Shown: positions 5,499-11,236 of the stretch, piece after piece
How positions within the stretch are numbered: the first letter of the stretch is position 1
Layout of the letters: each line of letters opens with the position of its first letter
From: an uncultured Rhodospirillaceae bacterium
GTDB lineage: Bacteria; Pseudomonadota; Alphaproteobacteria; Rhodospirillales; Casp-alpha2
Length of the DNA stretch: 11,236 nt
NCBI GenBank assembly: GCA_913048145.1
Contig: CAJWVP010000056.1
Span: 1 to 11,236, forward strand
Reading direction: 5' to 3'
Program-made: the position numbers and the translations under genes
The notes under the pieces: generated by a model
What the model was told of the DNA's origin: nothing
Database searches by the model: none
The model's input: the letters and a program-made list of their open reading frames with translations, nothing else

Positions 5499-7034
5499 AT
5501 GTCCGCCCCTATCTTCAACATCGAAGAGGCTTCGCCGGACGGCGACGGCTTGACTTTGTCCCGCGTCGTCCTGCTGTTCACGCTAACATTCATCACGCTC
5601 CTCTACACTATGGCGATTATGATCGTGAACGTGGCTTTGCCCGATATCCGCGGCGCGCTATCTGCGACTACGGATCAGGTGGCTTGGGTGGTGACGGCAA
5701 ATATTATCGCCTCCGCTGTAGCCACGCCCATTGCCGGATGGATCGGCGGGCGGTTTGGCACGCGGCAGATAATGTTGATCGGTGCAGTGATCTTCACGGT
5801 TTCCTCGATCCTTTGCGGCACGGCGGAGAGCTTAGAGGCGTTGGTGTTATACCGCATCGTGCAGGGATTTTCTGGTGCTCCATTGCTGCCTATGTCGCAG
5901 GCAATTTTGATGTCACGCTTCCCTAAGAAGCTCCTGCATGCAGGTCTGGCGATTTGGGGCATGGGGGCGGTACTAGGGCCGATCATAGCACCTTCCGTTG
6001 GCGGTTATCTTAACGAGCTATATGGCTGGCGTTGGGTGTTCTTCTTGATCGTGCCCTTTGGGTTTGCCGCGATCCTGGCAATTTGGTTGGTGATCAAGGA
6101 TACATCAAAGGATAGCTCGGTTCGTTTCGATTGGCTGGGCTTCTTGTCCTTATCTGTTGCGATCGCGGGCATTCAGCTGATCTTGGACCGAGGCGAACGC
6201 GCTGGTTGGTTTGAATCCTTAGAGATAGTCATCGAAGCGGGGATCGTGCTAACGGCCCTGTATTTCTTCTTCGTACATACCTTCACAACAGATCGACCGT
6301 TCTTAAAGCCGGCAATCTTCCAGGACAAGAACTATACGGTAGGGATGATAATCATCTTCATTTTTGGGATGCTGAACTTCGTTCCCATGGTGCTATTCCC
6401 GCCGCTTTTGCAGGAACTTCGCGGTTTTCCACAGTCGGTCATCGGTATGCTATTGGCGGCGCGGGGCGCGGGGACCTTGACGGGTTTCCTGATTATGGCG
6501 TTCGCGACTAATCTAAATCCGCGTATTCCCGTGCTTCTTGGGTTCTCTCTGCAGGCTTTTTCGGGTTTCATGATCGCCGGCTTTTCCATCAATTTGACCA
6601 GCTTTGATGTGGCCTGGACTAGCTATGTTCAGGGATTGGGGGTTGGCCTGATCTGGGTGCCTTTAAACGTTATGGCGTTCTCAACTCTAAAACCCAATTA
6701 CGTGCCCGATGCGACTGCAATTCTGCATCTAATCCGCAATATGGGCTCGTCGATTTTCATCTCCATCTGCATCACTTTAGCGCTACGCGAGGCGAGGGTG
6801 AGCTATGCGGGTCTCGCCGAGGTAGTGAACCCCTACAATAAGATTATGGATGTGCCATTTCTCATGGGTGCGTGGTCGCTGGATAATCCGACCGGCATTG
6901 GCGCCTTTTCGAACGAAATGGCGCGCCAGAGTTTGATGAACGGGTATCTCAGCGCCTTTTATCTGTTTTCCTTCCTGGCGCTCACCGCGATACCTTTGAT
7001 TGCCGTTATCCGAATGCCGAAAGACAAGGACTGA
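5499..7034 (+). CDS. DHA2-family (EmrB/QacA) MFS efflux transporter, 14 TM
   Basis: This 511-residue, highly hydrophobic protein has about 14 predicted membrane spans, the DHA2 topology. Motifs in order: VNVALPDI (43-50, motif D1), GGRFGTRQ (83-90, motif A between TM2 and TM3), LYRIVQGFSGAPLLPMSQAI (117-136, motif B with R119), GPIIAPSVGGYL (160-171, motif C of proton antiporters) and WRWVFFLIVPFG (177-188). LDRGERAGWF (229-238) after TM7 is also typical of EmrB relatives. It should export hydrophobic or amphipathic compounds using the proton gradient, together with the adjacent adaptor. The start ATG 5499 has no clear Shine-Dalgarno and lies 11 bp after the adaptor's stop, suggesting translational coupling. 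The cycloisomerase begins only 5 bp after its stop, an uncommon partner for a drug exporter. The substrate is unknown. Confidence 0.95.
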   Translation: MSAPIFNIEEASPDGDGLTLSRVVLLFTLTFITLLYTMAIMIVNVALPDIRGALSATTDQVAWVVTANIIASAVATPIAGWIGGRFGTRQIMLIGAVIFTVSSILCGTAESLEALVLYRIVQGFSGAPLLPMSQAILMSRFPKKLLHAGLAIWGMGAVLGPIIAPSVGGYLNELYGWRWVFFLIVPFGFAAILAIWLVIKDTSKDSSVRFDWLGFLSLSVAIAGIQLILDRGERAGWFESLEIVIEAGIVLTALYFFFVHTFTTDRPFLKPAIFQDKNYTVGMIIIFIFGMLNFVPMVLFPPLLQELRGFPQSVIGMLLAARGAGTLTGFLIMAFATNLNPRIPVLLGFSLQAFSGFMIAGFSINLTSFDVAWTSYVQGLGVGLIWVPLNVMAFSTLKPNYVPDATAILHLIRNMGSSIFISICITLALREARVSYAGLAEVVNPYNKIMDVPFLMGAWSLDNPTGIGAFSNEMARQSLMNGYLSAFYLFSFLALTAIPLIAVIRMPKDKD

Positions 7035-7039
7035 TACCC

Positions 7040-8170
7040 ATGAAGATCGAACAGGTTAATACTCACATCATCCATTGCGAACTGCTGGAACCCTTCCATT
7101 GGGCGATTGGCGAAGCATCCGCGCGCGGCTCATGCATCGTGGAAGTGTTGACTGATACGGGGATCGTGGGGTGGGGCGAATGCTTTGGTCCAGCCGGACC
7201 TGCAGCGGCGATGGTGGAAGCCTACAAGCCTTGGCTTATCGGCGCCGAAGCGCTTGCCACGGAGAAGATCTGGGAAGACCTCTATGCCGCATATCGCGAC
7301 CAGGGCCAGAAAGGCGTGCCCATCTGCGCCATCAGTGGTATCGACATAGCGCTTTGGGATATCAAGGGTAAACACTTCGGCGCCCCCATCCATCAGCTCA
7401 TGGGGGGGCCGCTCCGGACGTCGGTGCGCGCTTACGCGACCGGCACCTACCGGACCCGGACGGGCGATCCAATGGATTACATCGTTGAAGAGGCGGCTGG
7501 CTACAAGGCCGAGGGCTTCACAGCTATGAAGCTAAAGATTGGTTTCAATGTGGCCGACGACACAGCGCTGATTGAAAAAGTCCGCGAGACCATTGGGCCG
7601 GAGATGGAACTCATGCTGGACGCCAACCACGGTTACGACGCCGTGGATGCCATCCGTTTAGCTCAGGCTGTTGAGCATCTGGATATACGTTGGTTTGAGG
7701 AGCCGGTGCCGCCGGAGGACCTGGATGGCTATATTTCGGTCAAATCCGCTACCTCCATTCCTGTGGCCGGTGGCGAGACGGAATACACCAGGTTTGGCTT
7801 TCGTGAGGTGATCCGCCGAGGCGCCATGGATTACCTGCAGCCGGATACCTGCGCTGCTGGAGGCTTGAGCGAATGCAAGAAAATCGCCGATATGGCGAAC
7901 GCTTTTGGCATTCGCATGGTGCCGCATGTTTGGGGTACGGGGATCGGCCTGTCGGCGGCACTGAACCTCCTGGCCGTGCTACCTCACAATCCGCCTGGCC
8001 GTGAACCGTGGGAGCCAATCCTCGAGTTTGATCGATCAGAGCATCCGGCTCGTCAAGCAATCATGGCTGCGCCCATCGAACATGTGAAAGGTTGGGTAGA
8101 TATTCCCTCGGGACCAGGATTGGGGATCGAGATTGATCGTGATGCCGTAACCTCGTTCACTGTAAGCTAA
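7040..8170 (+). CDS. Enolase-superfamily enzyme, mandelate racemase subgroup; D-galactarolactone cycloisomerase-like
   Basis: This 376-residue protein has an N-terminal capping domain (about 1-125) and a C-terminal barrel. Active-site residues fall at or within one residue of mandelate racemase numbering: K164-x-K166 (KLKIG), metal ligands D194 (LMLDANHG), E220 (WFEEPV) and E246 (GGETEY), the D269/H296 dyad (QPDTCAAGG and VPHVWGTG), and E329 (LEFD). All subgroup catalytic positions are therefore intact. The overall text, including GWGEC near 44, DQGQKG, SGIDIALWDIKGKHFGA and SGPGLGIEI at the end, strongly resembles Agrobacterium galactarolactone cycloisomerase (Gci) as I recall it. Gci opens galactaro- or glucaro-lactones to 3-deoxy-2-keto-hexarate. 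It is shorter than L-fuconate dehydratase (about 440 residues), which argues against that assignment. AAGGA precedes ATG 7040 by 9 nt. It closes the efflux operon and ends 9 bp from a convergent gene. Family is certain, substrate is not. Confidence 0.95.
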   Translation: MKIEQVNTHIIHCELLEPFHWAIGEASARGSCIVEVLTDTGIVGWGECFGPAGPAAAMVEAYKPWLIGAEALATEKIWEDLYAAYRDQGQKGVPICAISGIDIALWDIKGKHFGAPIHQLMGGPLRTSVRAYATGTYRTRTGDPMDYIVEEAAGYKAEGFTAMKLKIGFNVADDTALIEKVRETIGPEMELMLDANHGYDAVDAIRLAQAVEHLDIRWFEEPVPPEDLDGYISVKSATSIPVAGGETEYTRFGFREVIRRGAMDYLQPDTCAAGGLSECKKIADMANAFGIRMVPHVWGTGIGLSAALNLLAVLPHNPPGREPWEPILEFDRSEHPARQAIMAAPIEHVKGWVDIPSGPGLGIEIDRDAVTSFTVS

Positions 8171-8179
8171 GTATGTCCA

Positions 8180-8527
8180 TTAATCCGCGTCGCGTTTTGG
8201 TCGACGCAGGCGATCAATGCTTGTGTAGTCGTCGCGGATCGCTTCGATGTGACTAAGGTCCTTGGCTTCTTCGTTGATTCGTTCGACCCTTTCTTCGACC
8301 CATTCCTCGTCAACGTGAGTTCCTTTAAAAACGAGAAAATGGATCATGAATAAAATAGTCCAGACCATGATCGGCCAGAACAGGGACCAATCGCCCGGGA
8401 CGAACGCAACAGCCGCGGCCCAAGCCAACAAAGCGATAACGTAAATTACGTTATGGGTCTTATAGACCCGTTCGCTGAGCCAAAAAGTGAGATTGGTTTT
8501 CCCAAATTCGGGTTGCGTTGGTTCCAT
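8180..8527 (-). CDS. Small membrane protein, two TM segments, possibly a 2TM-domain protein
   Basis: This is a 115-residue protein read from ATG 8527; a TTG at 8533 is the alternative start. After a polar N-terminus ending in SERVYKTHN there are two hydrophobic spans, about residues 26-45 (VIYVIALLAWAAAVAFV) and 49-69 (WSLFWPIMVWTILFMIHFLVF). A highly charged amphipathic tail follows (EEWVEERVERINEEAKDL, then basic RLRRPKRD). The spacing of two helices around a short GDW turn resembles the 2TM domain, but I cannot confirm it. It begins 11 bp after the preceding small membrane protein gene, both downstream of the TRAP genes, so it is probably in the same transcript. No function can be assigned. 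Its 3' end lies 9 bp from the convergent cycloisomerase. Confidence 0.8.
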   Translation of the reverse strand: MEPTQPEFGKTNLTFWLSERVYKTHNVIYVIALLAWAAAVAFVPGDWSLFWPIMVWTILFMIHFLVFKGTHVDEEWVEERVERINEEAKDLSHIEAIRDDYTSIDRLRRPKRDAD

Positions 8528-8538
8528 CTGCAATCCGA

Positions 8539-9024
8539 TCAGGTGTCGTCAGACGGCGCTTCGGACATTTCCGGATAAGCCTTGGCGATAGCCACTAGAC
8601 GAAGGGAATAGCGAAGTAGAGCCAGCAAGACCAGCGTAACAATGATTGTATCGCCTAAAGGCCGTTCTGATCCCATACCGTAGAGCCATAGATACGTCAG
8701 GCTGACCAATGGGGTAGCGCTCAGGTACAGGGCCGCGGGATAGAACTTCGCGATACCAAACATCACCGCGGCGCACACGACGGTTAAGCCGTAATAGGCG
8801 ACACCCACGGAACCCTTTTCAATGCCAACCTTGAAAGACGTCAAGGTTATAACGCCGAACAGAATGATCACGAACCAGCAGTAAAAGCGGACCTCACTGT
8901 TGGCCTGGCGACGGTTCAAGTCGGGGACAGCGGTAAAATAAGGAGTAGTGTCGACGTTCCAGACATATTTTCGGAACATCCCCTCCCAATCCAGGTCCTT
9001 ATTTTTTTTCTTCCATGCAGGCAT
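8539..9024 (-). CDS. Uncharacterised membrane protein, four TM segments, in TRAP operon
   Basis: This 161-residue protein has a basic N-terminus (KKKNK), a polar juxtamembrane stretch DTTPYFTAVPDLNRRQANSE (25-44) and about four hydrophobic spans: 47-65, 73-91, 97-116 and 124-146. A short acidic tail ends in SEAPSDDT. I do not recognise the family. It starts at ATG 9024, 46 bp after the DctQ stop, with only a weak ribosome site, and is followed after 11 bp by another small membrane protein gene. Its position suggests an accessory role to the TRAP transporter or an unrelated passenger. A run of eight A on the coding strand lies in codons 5 to 8 and could be prone to slippage. Confidence 0.8.
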   Translation of the reverse strand: MPAWKKKNKDLDWEGMFRKYVWNVDTTPYFTAVPDLNRRQANSEVRFYCWFVIILFGVITLTSFKVGIEKGSVGVAYYGLTVVCAAVMFGIAKFYPAALYLSATPLVSLTYLWLYGMGSERPLGDTIIVTLVLLALLRYSLRLVAIAKAYPEMSEAPSDDT

Positions 9025-9070
9025 ATTCAGAACCCGCCGGCAGATATGAAAGGAGCGGCTATTCCGCCCC

Positions 9071-9826
9071 CTATCTCGCTCGTGTTTCGCGTTCGGTCCG
9101 TTCTCGGGCCTTCATCTCGATGAGATCTTCCGCCCTCTCAAGATCAAGACGCTCTTTACCCTCGATTGAAGAGCCGGCGTCCTCTGGCCATTCAATCGTC
9201 ATGAGCGGATATCGGAGGTTCTTTGGCCCAAAAAGGACCATAGCGACTTGCATCCACACAGCAACGCCCGCCACAATAGCTACCAAAATACCTGCAACAA
9301 GGAATGACTTGATCGTCCAACGGTACGGTAGCCCAACCAAGGAGGCAGAGCCCTCATTAATCATAAAGGCGTCATACGTGTAGACGAAAGCGAAGTAAAG
9401 TAGGATGCAGCAGAACGGAATGTAGAAAACCGTCAGGCCTAAAAATTCTAGCCAAGCCTTTTTCTTAAACGCCAAGTTTTCGCGAACTAAGTCTACCCGC
9501 ACATGGGTGTTCCAAATGTAGCCATACCCTAAAACCAGGGTAAACATGACGGTGTGCGAATGCCATTCCAACTCTTGCAAAATGGTCGAGCCGAAAACCC
9601 AGGAAATGTTCTCGACCATCCAAATCTGCACCTTGCCAGTCTTCCGCAAGGTCACATCAAAGGCCGTGATCAAAACGAGTGGTATTATAAACCATGAGCC
9701 GAAGCGTCCGACCCAATCGACAAACCTACGAAGCCGCTCGCTCAAAAACAGTAAGCGGGGATATTCCTCTTCCGCGAGATGGTGGAGGGACGCATCCCCT
9801 GCATCAGTTGTCATTGTATCACTCAT
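9071..9826 (-). CDS. dctQ: TRAP transporter small permease subunit (DctQ)
   Basis: This 251-residue protein has four predicted spans (about 43-58, 77-105, 124-152 and 171-199), the DctQ topology. Family landmarks are the DVTLRK segment after TM1 (57-62), LQELEWHSH (83-91), the GYGYIWNTHVRVD stretch (100-112) and a Pro-rich NEGSASLVGLPYRW before the last helix. DctQ bundles with DctM in the inner membrane and, with a periplasmic DctP protein, imports organic acids using a sodium or proton gradient. ATG 9826 is chosen because AAGGA lies 9 nt upstream; a GTG at 9844 is less likely. The DctM gene ends 19 bp upstream in the transcript. About 45 hydrophilic, strongly charged residues after TM4 form an unusually long cytoplasmic tail. 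Confidence 0.93.
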   Translation of the reverse strand: MSDTMTTDAGDASLHHLAEEEYPRLLFLSERLRRFVDWVGRFGSWFIIPLVLITAFDVTLRKTGKVQIWMVENISWVFGSTILQELEWHSHTVMFTLVLGYGYIWNTHVRVDLVRENLAFKKKAWLEFLGLTVFYIPFCCILLYFAFVYTYDAFMINEGSASLVGLPYRWTIKSFLVAGILVAIVAGVAVWMQVAMVLFGPKNLRYPLMTIEWPEDAGSSIEGKERLDLERAEDLIEMKARERTERETRAR

Positions 9827-9845
9827 GATTTTACGTCCTTCCACA

Positions 9846-11236
9846 TCAATCGTAGGCGATTTTCATCAGCGATAGAGCCATGTTTGGTTGCCAAATAACC
9901 AGCAACAAACCAATCAGCTGTAGGAATACGAAGGGAATGATGCCCTTGTAAATACTCTGAATCTTGATCTCCTTCGGCGCAATTCCCTTCAGATAGAATA
10001 GGGCAAACCCGAATGGTGGCGTCAGAAATGATGTCTGCAGGTTGATGGCCATCAGAATGATAAACCAGAAAATGATATCAGCCTTTTGGATGTGGTCACC
10101 GAAGTCCATGCCGCTAACCAACGGCGCAAACACGGGTAGGACGATCAGCGTGATCTCAATCCAATCAAGGAAAAAACCCAGCATAAAGGTCATCGCCATT
10201 ATCAGGATCAGTAATCCCCATGAGGTTAAGCCTGCTTCAAGTATCAAGTGTTCGACGATGTCGTCACCACCCAAAGACCGATATACGTAGGCAAAGCAGG
10301 TCGCGCTGACGATTATAAAGAAGATCATCGCCACCGTTTTCGCCGACGTGTGGCACACGCCTTGAACCATATCCTTGGTCAACCGGCCATAGCAGAAGGC
10401 CAAAACCATCACCAGGAAGGCACCCAAGGCACCGGCTTCACTTGGTGTGATCAGACCGATTAGGATTGAGCCCTTGATGCCCGTAATCAGCAGCACTGGT
10501 GGCAGAAAGCTTTTGAGGATCATACTTGGATATTCACTCTTTGGAACATTCAACAGATCTTCCGGCAACGGCGGTGCGATTTCGGGTTTAACTTTTGCTG
10601 CGACAAACACATAGAGGAGATAAAGCGAAGCTAGAGCCAATCCCGGAACAACTGCGGCCATAAACACGTTACCTACTGACACAGCTAGCAAATCGGCCAT
10701 GATGATCAGCATGATGCTGGGCGGGATTAGAATGCCTAATGTCCCGGATGCTGCGATGGTGCCACAGGACAGCGCCGGACTGTAGCCCTGACGCATCATA
10801 GTCGGCAGGGCTAGCGCAGTCATCATCGTCACGGAGGCACCAATGATACCGGTCATGGCGGCTAGAACGGTACCCATAATGGTTACCGCCAACGCCAAGG
10901 CGCCAGGTACTTTCTTGAGAAGGACCTGAACGCAATACAACAGATCTTCAGCAACGCCGGAGCGTTCCATCATGACCCCCATAAAGACGAAGGCCGGAAC
11001 AGCGACAAGCACGAGGTTTTCCGCTGCTTGACCCCAAATACGGGGCAAGAAATTAAAAAATTCAATAAGTTGGAACATCTCCAAGAAATATCCCAGCAAC
11101 CCAAAAAGCAGCGCTAAACCACCCAGGATGAAGGCTACAGGAAACCCTGAGAAAAGCAGGAATGCCAAAGATAAGAACATTATAATCGGCAGGAAATCCT
11201 GCGTGAAATACAACAATTCCTCTTGAGCTTCGGCAT
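9846..11236 (-). CDS. dctM: TRAP transporter large permease subunit (DctM), 5' end unresolved at window edge
   Basis: At least 456 residues are visible, the usual DctM size, with about 12 hydrophobic spans. Conserved features include FSGFPVAF near the N-terminus, VAVPAFVFMGVMMERSG (71-87), IIGASVTMM (124-132), GTLGILIPPSIMLII (158-172), ITPSEAGALGA (256-266) and LTPPFGFALFYLKG (398-411), numbered from the TTG at 11216. DctM is the ion-coupled membrane channel of TRAP importers for dicarboxylates, keto acids or sugar acids. The frame is open from 11216 to the edge at 11236 without an ATG. Translation may begin at TTG 11216 or 11213, where AGAGG is too close to be ideal, or beyond the window. 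Coordinates therefore run to the edge. The solute-binding DctP gene is not in the window and is expected further right. Confidence 0.93.
   Translation of the reverse strand, partial: AEAQEELLYFTQDFLPIIMFLSLAFLLFSGFPVAFILGGLALLFGLLGYFLEMFQLIEFFNFLPRIWGQAAENLVLVAVPAFVFMGVMMERSGVAEDLLYCVQVLLKKVPGALALAVTIMGTVLAAMTGIIGASVTMMTALALPTMMRQGYSPALSCGTIAASGTLGILIPPSIMLIIMADLLAVSVGNVFMAAVVPGLALASLYLLYVFVAAKVKPEIAPPLPEDLLNVPKSEYPSMILKSFLPPVLLITGIKGSILIGLITPSEAGALGAFLVMVLAFCYGRLTKDMVQGVCHTSAKTVAMIFFIIVSATCFAYVYRSLGGDDIVEHLILEAGLTSWGLLILIMAMTFMLGFFLDWIEITLIVLPVFAPLVSGMDFGDHIQKADIIFWFIILMAINLQTSFLTPPFGFALFYLKGIAPKEIKIQSIYKGIIPFVFLQLIGLLLVIWQPNMALSLMKIAYD

Noticed and set aside
7040..8170. Assignment of the enolase-superfamily protein as L-fuconate dehydratase to complete an L-fucose pathway
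   Set aside because: At 376 residues it is well short of L-fuconate dehydratase, and its wording resembles galactarolactone cycloisomerase, so the fucose role was not adopted.
8187..8207. GCGTCG/CGACGC hairpin as a terminator between the convergent operons
   Set aside because: It lies within the 3' coding end of the minus-strand gene and lacks a T-tract on either side in both directions.

Overview
The window looks like a chromosomal catabolic region from an alphaproteobacterium, plausibly a marine or free-living heterotroph. The grounds are family content and gene style: an FCD-type GntR regulator, a TRAP transporter, paired SDR dehydrogenases, an enolase-superfamily enzyme resembling Agrobacterium galactarolactone cycloisomerase, moderately GC-rich coding sequence, and AT-rich intergenic control regions. 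No taxonomic marker, RNA gene, insertion sequence or CRISPR array is visible, so the assignment is an inference.

Layout: (1) Positions 1-885, minus strand: a GntR/FCD regulator followed 16 bp later by the 5' end of an isocitrate/isopropylmalate-type dehydrogenase that leaves the window. (2) Positions 886-1196: a divergent control region with a minus-strand promoter and two imperfect palindromes. (3) Positions 1197-3809, plus strand: an SDR lacking the Tyr/Lys catalytic pair, an SDR very similar to the DHRS6/BDH2 and 2-keto-3-deoxy-L-fuconate dehydrogenase type, and an aldo/keto reductase of the D-threo-aldose (L-fucose) dehydrogenase type. (4) Positions 3810-3916: an intergenic region with a three-copy repeated operator. 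(5) Positions 3917-8170, plus strand: a tight operon of a MarR regulator, an EmrA-like membrane fusion protein, an EmrB-like DHA2 exporter and a mandelate-racemase-subgroup cycloisomerase/dehydratase. (6) Positions 8180-11236, minus strand and convergent: TRAP large (DctM) and small (DctQ) membrane subunits followed by two small uncharacterised membrane proteins. The TRAP solute-binding protein is not present and probably lies beyond the right edge.

The genes read as a sugar or sugar-acid utilisation locus. The TRAP system would import a carboxylated substrate, or an aldose would be oxidised by the aldo/keto reductase. The cycloisomerase/dehydratase would act on an acid-sugar or its lactone, and the SDRs and the IPMDH-like enzyme would carry out further NAD(P)-dependent oxidations. 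The AKR plus BDH2-like SDR pairing resembles the non-phosphorylating L-fucose route, but the lactonase, fuconate dehydratase and terminal hydrolase or aldolase are not in the window. The unusual element is the fusion of a MarR-controlled EmrAB-type efflux pump with the catabolic enzyme in one operon, which suggests ligand-dependent export of a substrate, analogue or toxic intermediate. The true substrate cannot be read from sequence alone.
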